Assembly: GCA_028287235.1 (NCBI GenBank)
Contig: JAQBQB010000022.1
Location: 1 to 64,000, forward strand
DNA from: Gemmatimonadota bacterium
Lineage (GTDB): Bacteria; Gemmatimonadota; Gemmatimonadetes; Gemmatimonadales; Gemmatimonadaceae
Direction of reading: 5' to 3'
DNA: 64,000 nt
A model generated the notes under the pieces. It did no database searches. It was not told the DNA's origin and saw nothing but the letters and a program-made list of their open reading frames with translations. The position numbers and the translations under genes are program-made. Below, piece by piece: positions 18,049 through 25,583 of the stretch. Position 1 is the stretch's first letter; each line of letters begins with the position of its first letter.

Positions 18049-18255
18049 ATGGCTCGCATAACCGGCACCGTGAAGTGGTTTAACGACGCGAAGGGCTACG
18101 GCTTCCTCTCACGCGAGGGAGGCCCCGATGTCTTCGTCCACTTCAGCGCCATTCAGGGAAACGGCTTCAAGTCCTTGGCCGAGGGGGATCGCGTGGAATT
18201 CGAGATCGTTCAAGGGCAAAAAGGACCGCAGGCAGCCGACGTCACCAAGGCGTGA
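18049..18255 (+). CDS. CspA-family cold-shock protein (second copy)
   Basis: 68 residues, one OB fold: [20 protein letters not shown] with RNP1 KGYGFL, and [20 protein letters not shown]. It is closely similar to the protein at 1978; the [18 protein letters not shown] core is shared almost residue for residue. AAGAGG precedes the ATG. The roughly 210-nt leader before it carries no other gene and may hold cold-responsive RNA structure. A perfect 18-bp terminator hairpin follows. Confidence 0.95.
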   Translation: MARITGTVKWFNDAKGYGFLSREGGPDVFVHFSAIQGNGFKSLAEGDRVEFEIVQGQKGPQAADVTKA

Positions 18256-18272
18256 TCCCGCGCGGACGGTCG

Positions 18273-18312
18273 AACGAGAAACGCCCCGGCAACTGCCGGG
18301 GCGTTTCTCGTT
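18273..18312. terminator. strong intrinsic terminator after csp
   Basis: An 18-bp perfect stem, AACGAGAAACGCCCCGGC / GCCGGGGCGTTTCTCGTT, with loop AACT. It lies between the cold-shock gene and the convergent membrane-protein gene and can act in both directions. Confidence 0.85.
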
Positions 18313-18348
18313 GTCGGAGCCTCGAGCTCGGTCGGCGTGCAAGGCCGA

Positions 18349-20271
18349 TCAACGTACTCGCATACCAGAGAGCGTTTGCTGATCGACCGTGATCGGCAGG
18401 ATGTGGAAACGGGTGCCCGCCAGTCCGAGCCGAGTGAATTCCTCGGCCCGCATCACGTGTACCTGTCCTGGATACAGCTTCAGCAATTCGTCGCCCGTCC
18501 AATTGGCGAGAGAATTCTGGATCATGAAGCACAGCTTGTTCAACGCCAGCGCCTTTGCGGCACCGCTCGCATCCCCTGCGCGCCCCGGAAAGCAAGCGGC
18601 AGGCAAAGCGTCCTGGTGTAACTGCACATCCATGATCAGCGGCGTCCGGCGCAAGAACGGGTCGTTCCGCACGAGCTGGCGGCTCCACATGTAGTCGCCT
18701 GACGAGAACACGACAATCTTGGCGGGCAAGTGCGACATGTAGTCGTACGCGCGATAGTACGGACCGATGATCGATTCGACTTGCATGCCGCGCACCGGCA
18801 GCTCGACGACGAGACTCGCGGCGAGTGACGTTCCGAGCAGCATCGCGGCGCGCCGTGCGCCGATTGCCGCCGCGAGAATCTCGGATCCGCACGCCGCGAG
18901 CAGGGCAAAGTTGCCAAGGTTGGCGTAGACGTATCGATATCCCCAGCCTTCGCCTTGGATCGGCGTGGAGAGAGCGCGAATCACCACCGTGAACACGAGG
19001 CTCGTTGCGGCGTCCCGTGAAAAGGCGTCCAAGCGACTCCAGGACAGACACGCGGCAACCACGCAGATCACAGCGATCGGTGAATTCCACGTCGCAACGA
19101 GCGTCAGATGCATGGCGCTCGTGTACAGGTCGAATATGGACGGTACGCCCAGAAAGCCGCGAGCCGTTGCCGCCGTTGCCGACAGCGCCGCCGCATCGAT
19201 TGGGGCGATCGAGCTGCCTCCCGTTCCCAGCTGACTTCTCCAAAACACGATTCCAATTCCGTACATGAGCATCATGTACCCAGCGGTCGCGAGCCGGCGC
19301 TGACGTACGTATCGGAATAGAAAGGGCAGAACGAAGAGCAGGTGCGGCGTCGGACTGTGCACGCCCAACGCGAGAAAGCCAACGAGAGGCAGCGCGATGA
19401 TCGACCACCGACGATCCACGACGTACAGCCAGAGCCAGACCAACGCGAAGAACAAATGTGTCGGCATCGCGTACATCGTCATCGACATGACGAGGAACTG
19501 CGTCGACACCGCGAGCACCGCCATGGCGATCCACGCGCGGTGAGGTCGCTCCGGCCAAAGCCGCCGTGCGATCGAGCCGACGAGCAAAACTGAAACGGTC
19601 GCCAGCACCGGTCCTGCGAACCGATCGACGCCCAACGCCAGGAAGGCGGCGCGTATCAACGAGTGGACAGGCAGGTAGCTCAGATGCCATGTGCAGGGCT
19701 GCGCGATCGCGATCGACGTGGGCGTGAGATTTTGAATCCACCGACACCACTCCGGCGACACGACGGCGTTCCAGCGCCCATGCGCGAATATCGCCGCCTG
19801 GAACCAGGCCGAGTATTCGTCGTCGGCCAGAAAGAACCGATGAAAAATCAGGTCTGTTCCAACGACTGTGATGACGAACACCCAGGCCGCCATGACGAAC
19901 GTTCCGACTCGCGCGTGCGCCGCCCACTCGAACGGGACGGCCGGGAGCAGCTCCTCTTCCCCGACCGGCCGGCGGAGCAGCACCAACGTCGCGATGGCGA
20001 AGAGCGCGACGAGGGCGAGCCACGGCAACTCGATTCGAACATACTGATCAAAGAACAAGCTGTAGTAGCGAAGCTGAAACCTGTCGACAGATGGAATTGC
20101 CAGGACGCCGACGCACGCGAGCCAGAGCGTCGCGATGGCGGCGAAGAGAACGGTACGTCGAGCTGTCGAATGGGAGCCGGGAACGTCCGGCAGTTCAGGG
20201 TCCGGCGGCGAGGCGGAATCGCTCACAGAGCCTTGGTCGGAGAGGGACGGATCTTGCTTCGCGATTGCCAT
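18349..20271 (-). CDS. GT-C-like multi-pass membrane protein, possible glycosyltransferase
   Basis: About 640 residues from ATG 20271 (MAIAKQDPSLSD), 32 nt from the divergent ligase-type gene; a GTG at 20286 is possible. A disordered acidic N-terminus is followed by about ten to twelve membrane helices and a soluble C-terminal domain (from ~YMSHLPAKIVVFSSGDYMWS). The loop after the second or third helix has FHRFFLADDEYSAWFQA. An acidic DDE in the first large loop is typical of GT-C glycosyltransferases of the PMT/ArnT kind. It is a clear paralogue of 41548-43281 (shared DDEYSAWFQA, PEWCRWI, LTPTSI, LSYLP-HSL, GEGWGYR-Y). Glycosyl transfer is inference. Confidence 0.7.
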   Translation of the reverse strand: MAIAKQDPSLSDQGSVSDSASPPDPELPDVPGSHSTARRTVLFAAIATLWLACVGVLAIPSVDRFQLRYYSLFFDQYVRIELPWLALVALFAIATLVLLRRPVGEEELLPAVPFEWAAHARVGTFVMAAWVFVITVVGTDLIFHRFFLADDEYSAWFQAAIFAHGRWNAVVSPEWCRWIQNLTPTSIAIAQPCTWHLSYLPVHSLIRAAFLALGVDRFAGPVLATVSVLLVGSIARRLWPERPHRAWIAMAVLAVSTQFLVMSMTMYAMPTHLFFALVWLWLYVVDRRWSIIALPLVGFLALGVHSPTPHLLFVLPFLFRYVRQRRLATAGYMMLMYGIGIVFWRSQLGTGGSSIAPIDAAALSATAATARGFLGVPSIFDLYTSAMHLTLVATWNSPIAVICVVAACLSWSRLDAFSRDAATSLVFTVVIRALSTPIQGEGWGYRYVYANLGNFALLAACGSEILAAAIGARRAAMLLGTSLAASLVVELPVRGMQVESIIGPYYRAYDYMSHLPAKIVVFSSGDYMWSRQLVRNDPFLRRTPLIMDVQLHQDALPAACFPGRAGDASGAAKALALNKLCFMIQNSLANWTGDELLKLYPGQVHVMRAEEFTRLGLAGTRFHILPITVDQQTLSGMRVR

Positions 20272-20303
20272 GGAACGTACGGCCACCAGACCGTGAGCGC
20301 ATC

Positions 20304-21281
20304 ATGACGATACACACGACGCGTGCAGGCGCCATCGTCCGCCAACTCGATGACATCGAGATCGACGGCGGCAGCGGCACGCTCGACTTCGGACGTGGCA
20401 AAACGTTGCACGTGTCGAGTCTGGACAAGCCGTACTTTCCCGACGACGGCATCACCAAGGGCGGCGTCATGCGCTACTACGCGGGCGTCTCGCCGATGCT
20501 GCTTCCGGTCATCGCCGATCGGCCGCTCATCCTGAAGCGCTATCCGGACGGGATCGACGGCCCCTCATTCTTTCAACAAAATGCGGGGGCACACGTCCCT
20601 GACGGCGTGCGCGTGGCGCGGGTCGCCACCGCGGGAGGCGAGCGTGCCGAGCGCATCATCGGCGGCGACCTTCTTACGCTGCTCTACACCGTGCAAATCG
20701 GCACCATCGCGGTCCACACCTGGCAGGCTCGACTACAAAGTCCCGCGAGTGCGGACTCGACAACGATCGATCTCGACCCCGGCGACGACGTGCCGTTTCG
20801 CGAAGTGGTCACGTTGGCGAAACACATCAAATCTGAACTTGACAGAATGATGCTCCTGGGTGCAATCAAGACATCGGGTTCCAGTGGCCTGCACATCGTA
20901 GTGCCGTTGCCGCCGAAGACGGCGTTCGAGGACGCGGCGCGGGTCGCGGAACGCATAGCCGAACGCGTGGTGGAGGAGCACCCGGATCGCGCGACGATCG
21001 AGCGCAGCATCAAGTCGAGACCGGCGGGAACGATCTACGTCGACGCCCAACAGAACGCGCAGGGAAAGAGCGTCGTTGCGGCCTATTCCGTGCGTGAGCG
21101 AACGGGGGCGACGGTTTCGGCACCCCTCGACTGGAAGGAACTTTGCAGCTCGCTGCGGATCGAATCCTTCACCGTCGACACGATGCCGGTCCGGCTCCGA
21201 AAGGTCGGAGACCTGTGGGGCGTCGCAATGAAGCGCCGCAACACCAAACGCGCGATCGATCGCGTCCTCGATGACGCGTAA
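20304..21281 (+). CDS. LigD-type DNA polymerase/primase domain protein
   Basis: 325 residues of the archaeo-eukaryotic primase-like PolDom found in bacterial NHEJ ligase LigD. Motifs: LDKPYFPDDGITKGGVMRYY, catalytic acids in TIDLDPGDDVPF, IKTSGSSGLHIVVPL, and YVDAQQNAQGKSVVAAYSVR followed by APLDWKEL, the classic LigD-Pol tail. No ligase or phosphoesterase domain is fused, and no Ku gene is in the window. It would fill gaps or add nucleotides at double-strand breaks, using NTPs or dNTPs. The start ATG 20304 is divergent from the membrane protein. A small gene follows 14 nt downstream. Confidence 0.9.
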   Translation: MTIHTTRAGAIVRQLDDIEIDGGSGTLDFGRGKTLHVSSLDKPYFPDDGITKGGVMRYYAGVSPMLLPVIADRPLILKRYPDGIDGPSFFQQNAGAHVPDGVRVARVATAGGERAERIIGGDLLTLLYTVQIGTIAVHTWQARLQSPASADSTTIDLDPGDDVPFREVVTLAKHIKSELDRMMLLGAIKTSGSSGLHIVVPLPPKTAFEDAARVAERIAERVVEEHPDRATIERSIKSRPAGTIYVDAQQNAQGKSVVAAYSVRERTGATVSAPLDWKELCSSLRIESFTVDTMPVRLRKVGDLWGVAMKRRNTKRAIDRVLDDA

Positions 21282-21295
21282 GCAGGAGAAGGGAC

Positions 21296-21592
21296 ATGGT
21301 GATGCAACAGCCATTCAGCGAAGAGCTGGCGCCGATCTATCGGCGGGAGTTGCCGGGGGGCGGGTACGTCCTGATCGACGTCAAGCGTGAGCGTGCGCTG
21401 GCACGGACGTGCGTGTCGGTGGAGCGGCGGACGAAAGAGGAGCGGCGCGATGGACACCGCCCGGTCGTGATCGCCGAAGCAGACGGCGACGAACGCTCGC
21501 CCGGATTCGCCGAGCTGTACCGGATTGCCGCGGACAACGCGGCGATCGCCCGTGCGATCCTCGAGCTCGAAGGTCCGCAGCGCGCGGACTAG
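21296..21592 (+). CDS. small hypothetical protein downstream of LigD-Pol
   Basis: 98 residues, charged and soluble, with no recognised motif. It contains ELPGGGYVLIDVKRERALAR and RRDGHRPVVIAEADGDERSP, which read like one small alpha/beta domain. AGGAGAAGGG lies just before ATG 21296, and the 14-nt gap to the polymerase gene suggests co-transcription. Its stop overlaps the end of the convergent NrtR-like gene by 4 nt. The good ribosome binding site and operon position support a real gene; function unknown. Confidence 0.6.
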   Translation: MVMQQPFSEELAPIYRRELPGGGYVLIDVKRERALARTCVSVERRTKEERRDGHRPVVIAEADGDERSPGFAELYRIAADNAAIARAILELEGPQRAD

Positions 21593-22266
21593 CCGAGCAG
21601 GTCGAACCGAATGCCGCGCCGCTGCCGGCGCCGGCGCGGTGGTGCGTAGCGAAAGAGCTGCGCCGGACGCCCGCGTCCCTCGCTACGCCACTCATCGGTC
21701 GCTTCCACGAGCGCTGAGGCGTGCAAGGAGCGACGAAAGCTCGCCTTGTGAAGCCGGCGGCCCAACAACAGCTCGTAGACCGCCTGGAGCTCGCTGAGCG
21801 TGAAAGCGGCCGGCAGGAGCCGAAAGGCGATGGGGTGCTGATCGACGCGAGCCCGCATCGCGGTCATGGCAACCTCGATCTCCTCGCGATGGCGCACGCC
21901 GAGCGCGGGAAGCTCGGACAGCCCCACCCAGTCCGCGCTGCGCCGCGCGCCGCCGCCGGCATCGGGGACGAGCCCGAAATACGTGACGGTGAGCTGGGCG
22001 CCGCCGAGCGTCGCGGCCTGATCGAGAAACGACGGCGCGGCGCCTGCCGCATCCCGCGCGATCCGCGCTGCCGCTTCGTCGAGCGACTCTTCGCCGCGGA
22101 GCGTATCGGACGGCAGCGTCCATCGCTCGCGCCCCCGCGCTTTGCCGACATCGCCGGGCGCGAGCAACACCGCGAGCTCGCTGCCGCGCGGGGTGAGCAA
22201 GACGACGTCGATCGCGAGTGTTACGGTGCGCGGCGTCGTGCGCGAAGAGGACGTTCGATCGGGCAT
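21589..22266 (-). CDS. NrtR-like Nudix-fold transcriptional regulator
   Basis: 225 residues. The N-terminal half is a Nudix fold (TLAIDVVLLTPRGSELAVLL, RGRERWTLPSDTL). The Nudix box position reads GEESLDEAAARIARDAAG, so the catalytic REUxEE glutamates are lost. The C-terminal half is a winged helix (FTLSELQAVYELLLGRRLHK, then SFRRSLHASALV), with a basic tail. This layout, a dead Nudix domain fused to a winged helix, is that of NrtR, which senses ADP-ribose-type ligands and controls NAD metabolism. No NAD gene is adjacent, so the target is unknown. A palindrome lies just upstream. Confidence 0.78.
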   Translation of the reverse strand: MPDRTSSSRTTPRTVTLAIDVVLLTPRGSELAVLLAPGDVGKARGRERWTLPSDTLRGEESLDEAAARIARDAAGAAPSFLDQAATLGGAQLTVTYFGLVPDAGGGARRSADWVGLSELPALGVRHREEIEVAMTAMRARVDQHPIAFRLLPAAFTLSELQAVYELLLGRRLHKASFRRSLHASALVEATDEWRSEGRGRPAQLFRYAPPRRRRQRRGIRFDLLG

Positions 22267-22271
22267 TGCAC

Positions 22272-22291
22272 GCGAATTAGTAACAATTCGC
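22272..22291. promoter_or_regulatory. palindrome before the NrtR-like gene, putative operator
   Basis: GCGAATT (22272-22278) and AATTCGC (22285-22291), a 7-bp perfect inverted repeat around a 6-nt centre, 5 nt upstream of the start codon. Position and symmetry suggest autoregulation by the adjacent regulator; this is inference. Confidence 0.5.
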
Positions 22292-22317
22292 TAATAAAGT
22301 CAAGCCCGCGCCGGCGT

Positions 22318-24234
22318 TTACGGCGACGACGGGGCGCGCGGTACTGCCAATCGATCGATTCCCGCGCCGAATTGCAACAGTGGCGGGATGCTGATCGGAA
22401 GTCGGCCAGTGATGGACGTCACGCCGATCAGTGCGCGGCCCGCCGCAGTCTGCGAGACGGGGAACCCTCCCCACGCAACAAGGTAGCTCGATGCAGCCGG
22501 CACCTGCTGCAACATGTACGGGTTGCCGAACGCCACGATCAGCGTGCGCGGATGACGGCGCACGAGGTCGCGCATGAACTGCGCAATCGGCTCCGGCGCG
22601 TTGGGGTTGGAAATGTTCGTTCCGGTCGAGAGGTACGACCCCACGACGGCGACGTCGACCGAGTCCGACAGCGCGAGCAGCCGGCCAAAGTTCGGCGACG
22701 GATCTTCCGGGTTGATCAACTCGGTGCGGAGCGACGGCACGGCCTGCCGTAACTCTGCATTGAAGGTCGCGCCGGCGGGCAAGTCGGTGCGCGTCGCGAT
22801 CGTGATCGACAGCACCCGCGTCGGCGCGCCCGTGCGCGCGAACGGAACGAGACTGAGCGAGTCCTTCGCGAGCGTGATCGACTTCTCCGCCGCCAGCGAT
22901 GCGACCGCGAGGTTCGCCGTATCTCCGACGACCGCGCGCACCGAGTCGAGATCCACCACTCGGCGCCGGTCGAGACCAAAGCGCCGCTTGATCTCTAGCA
23001 CCCGGCGAACCGACGAGTCCACGCGCGCCTGCGTAAAGCGGCCTTCGCGTACGCCGGCGACGACCGCGTCGATCGCTCCCGGAATGTCACTCGGCATCAG
23101 CAGAATGTCGTTCCCGGCCGCGAGAGCGAGCTTCGACGCTTCCGCGATACCGATGCTGTTGTTCACCGCCACGCCATAGTTGCCGGCGGCCACCTGCCCA
23201 GTCGCAGGCGCGGCCTTCCCTGCCGTGAGGCGCGCCAGGACACCGTTCATGTCCATGGCGTCGGTGATCAGCAAGCCATTGAAGCCGAGCTGGCGGCGCA
23301 GAAGTCCGGTCATGATCACCGGATTCAGCGTTGCCGGCACCGACGCGGTGTCGAGCGACGGAATGAGACCATGGAACGTCATCATGCCTTGCACGCCGGC
23401 AGCGATGGCGCGGCGAAAGGGCACGAGCTCAACGGAATCGAGCCGCTCGCGGCTCGCGTGAATCGTCGACACGGTGAGATGCGAGTTCTCGTCCGTGTCG
23501 CCGTGTCCCGGGAAATGTTTCCCGGTCGCCATCATCCCATGTTCTTGGATACCGTGAATCAACGCGGCGCCCATGTCGGCGACGAGACGCGGGTTTTCAC
23601 TGAACGACCGCACGCCGATCACCGGGTTCGCCGGGTTGTTGTTGACGTCGAGCACCGGCGCGAAGGCGATGTGTACGCCGAGCGCACGTCCTTCGAGCGC
23701 CGTGACGCGCCCTTGTTGGTACGCGAGCGACGTGTCGCGCGATGCGCCGAGGCCCATCTGCGGCGGAAACATCGTGGCGCCGCCGAGGTAGATGTTGTTC
23801 GGCAGGAAATAGCCGCCGCGCTGCCGGAATCCGGCGCCCGTTTCATAGTCCGCGCCGACGACGAGCGGCAGCGTGCTGAGTCGCTGCATCGCGTTGAGCT
23901 TCACGGCGGTCTCGATCGGAGACCCGATGGATACGATGAATCCGCCGACGTGCTCGTGCGCGATCAATTGCTGGATGCGCGCCCAGTTCGCGCTCGACGT
24001 TGGAGCGTAGTCGCCGAAGAGCTGCGGCCACACGAGCTGGGCGGCTTTGTCGCGCGGGGACAGCGTCGCCATGACGGAGTCGACCCACGGAGAGGGGCGA
24101 GAGGCGACAGGCGAGGCGGCGGAGGTGCTCGTCGATGAACGCGCGCACGCGAACAGCGTAGCCACGCCGAGCGCTGCAAACACGGACCGCACGACCTTGC
24201 CGCTCGTCTCCCTGCCGCCCGTCTCGCTCACCAT
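22318..24234 (-). CDS. GH3 beta-N-acetylhexosaminidase-like lipoprotein
   Basis: About 638 residues from ATG 24234. The lipoprotein signal peptide ends at ATLFAC. The family 3 glycoside hydrolase catalytic domain shows GGFIVSIG, KHFPGHGDTDENSH (the NagZ-type substrate and acid-base loop) and LLITDAMDMNG with the nucleophile aspartate. A C-terminal alpha/beta sandwich domain follows (LVVA-like strands, VAVVGSYLSTGTNISN). It probably removes N-acetylhexosamine residues, possibly from peptidoglycan, at the cell envelope. The start overlaps the stop of the upstream YggX-like gene, so the two are coupled. Confidence 0.9.
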   Translation of the reverse strand: MVSETGGRETSGKVVRSVFAALGVATLFACARSSTSTSAASPVASRPSPWVDSVMATLSPRDKAAQLVWPQLFGDYAPTSSANWARIQQLIAHEHVGGFIVSIGSPIETAVKLNAMQRLSTLPLVVGADYETGAGFRQRGGYFLPNNIYLGGATMFPPQMGLGASRDTSLAYQQGRVTALEGRALGVHIAFAPVLDVNNNPANPVIGVRSFSENPRLVADMGAALIHGIQEHGMMATGKHFPGHGDTDENSHLTVSTIHASRERLDSVELVPFRRAIAAGVQGMMTFHGLIPSLDTASVPATLNPVIMTGLLRRQLGFNGLLITDAMDMNGVLARLTAGKAAPATGQVAAGNYGVAVNNSIGIAEASKLALAAGNDILLMPSDIPGAIDAVVAGVREGRFTQARVDSSVRRVLEIKRRFGLDRRRVVDLDSVRAVVGDTANLAVASLAAEKSITLAKDSLSLVPFARTGAPTRVLSITIATRTDLPAGATFNAELRQAVPSLRTELINPEDPSPNFGRLLALSDSVDVAVVGSYLSTGTNISNPNAPEPIAQFMRDLVRRHPRTLIVAFGNPYMLQQVPAASSYLVAWGGFPVSQTAAGRALIGVTSITGRLPISIPPLLQFGAGIDRLAVPRAPSSP

Positions 24235-24503
24235 TGAATCGTCCCCTTCTTCGTGGTGTCGACGTCCTCTTCCGCACCGGACTTGAAGAGAAACGCCTCC
24301 ATGTTCTGCTTGAGAAAGCTCCGCGCCTGCGGATCCATGACGTTGAGACCGTAGTGGTTGATCAACATCGTCTGCTGCTTGAGCCAGAGGCCCCAGCAAT
24401 CCTGGCAAATATTCTCGACGACGCGTTGGCCGATCGCACCAGGAAATGGCGGGCGCTCGAAACCAGGTTTCGTCTGATTACATCTCGTGCAAGAAATATC
24501 CAT
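24228..24503 (-). CDS. YggX-like Fe(II)-trafficking / oxidative-damage protein
   Basis: 91 residues. The core FPGAIGQRVVENICQDCWGLWLKQQTMLINHYGLNVMD closely follows the YggX pattern (LG-RI...W--W---QTMLINE--LN), and FLKQNMEAFLF is the usual C-terminal helix. Unlike E. coli YggX it has a CTRC pair at the N-terminus and C-x2-C in ICQDC, making a potential four-cysteine metal site. Family members protect Fe-S clusters and interact with MutY. Its 3' end overlaps the GH3 gene. Confidence 0.82.
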   Translation of the reverse strand: MDISCTRCNQTKPGFERPPFPGAIGQRVVENICQDCWGLWLKQQTMLINHYGLNVMDPQARSFLKQNMEAFLFKSGAEEDVDTTKKGTIQW

Positions 24504-24620
24504 GTAAGGCCTCCGGGTCGTACTGAAAGCTACTTATGACGGGCATTAATGGCGCCAAGTGGACAGGCGGACACCCTTGGTCTCTGCGCCCTGAGATCGG
24601 GATGCAGAGTCGAAGACGGA

Positions 24621-24654
24621 AGTGGGCCAACCGGCTGACGCCAGTTGGCCCACT
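24621..24654. terminator. hairpin between desaturase and YggX-like genes
   Basis: AGTGGGCCAAC (24621-24631) pairs perfectly with GTTGGCCCACT (24644-24654). No long T run follows on either strand. It is probably a terminator of factor-dependent or weak intrinsic type, sited in the 215-nt gap. Confidence 0.45.
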
Positions 24655-24718
24655 GTATTCTCAGATCAGAGCCCAGAGACCGAGAGTGGTCGCGCCTCAG
24701 GAATCGGTATTCCGAGCC

Positions 24719-25471
24719 TCAATGCCCGCGCGCGTAATCCACTTTGGCGAGCCGTACGAACTGCAGCATACGGATGTACAACCAGCCTACGTCGAACTCG
24801 AACCACTTGGCCGCAAAGCGCGCGGATTTCGGGTCGGCATGGTGGTTGTTGTGCAACTCTTCGCCGCCGAGCCAGATGGCGATCGGGGAGATGTTGCGGC
24901 TCTCGTCCTTGACCTGGAAGTTGCGATAGCCGAGCGCGTGACCGACGCCGTTGACGATGCCCGCCGCCCAGAACGGAATCCACAGCATCTGCGCGCCCCA
25001 CACGGCCGCGCCGATGAAGAAGCCGAACAGATAGATGTCGATCGCGAGCATGACGAGGATGCCGACCCAGTTGAGGCGGCTCAGCACGTGACGCTCGATC
25101 CAATCGGTGGGCGTGCCCTTGCCGTACTTCTCGAGGATGCCCGGCTGGCGCACGGCCTTGCGATAGTAGAAGGCGCCCTTGAAGACGATGTTGCGCAGGC
25201 CTTCCATGAGCGGGCTATGCGGATCGCCTTCACGATCGGCGAACGCATGATGCTTCCGATGGCACGCCACCCATTCCTGCGTCACGATCGCGGTGGTGAG
25301 CCACAGCCAGAGACGCATCGGAAGCGCGGCGATATAGTGTAACCGAACCCCGCGGTGCGTCTGCGCACGATGGAGGAACAACGTGACGCACACGTTCGTG
25401 AAATGACCGGCGATCACGATGAACAGGACCGGCATCCACCAATGAGATGCCAACGCGCCAAATCCTGGCAT
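24719..25471 (-). CDS. membrane fatty acyl-CoA desaturase
   Basis: 250 residues from ATG 25471, with GGAG 8 nt upstream. Integral-membrane di-iron desaturase with all three histidine boxes: HRAQTH (HxxxxH), HRKHH (HxxHH) and EELHNNHH. Four hydrophobic segments bracket them (e.g. WWMPVLFIVIAGHFTNV, LWLWLTTAIVT, GILVMLAIDIYLFGFFIGAA). It probably introduces a delta-9-type double bond into membrane acyl chains. The length is the shorter bacterial type without a fused cytochrome b5. Confidence 0.93.
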   Translation of the reverse strand: MPGFGALASHWWMPVLFIVIAGHFTNVCVTLFLHRAQTHRGVRLHYIAALPMRLWLWLTTAIVTQEWVACHRKHHAFADREGDPHSPLMEGLRNIVFKGAFYYRKAVRQPGILEKYGKGTPTDWIERHVLSRLNWVGILVMLAIDIYLFGFFIGAAVWGAQMLWIPFWAAGIVNGVGHALGYRNFQVKDESRNISPIAIWLGGEELHNNHHADPKSARFAAKWFEFDVGWLYIRMLQFVRLAKVDYARGH

Positions 25472-25583
25472 TGCGTTACTCCACAATCGAAAGAAGAGAA
25501 AGACGTACAGGCTTCAAAATCTAACGGACGGCCTGACTCGCTGCTATACAGACGATTTGGCGGAGATCGAAGCCACTATTGCG

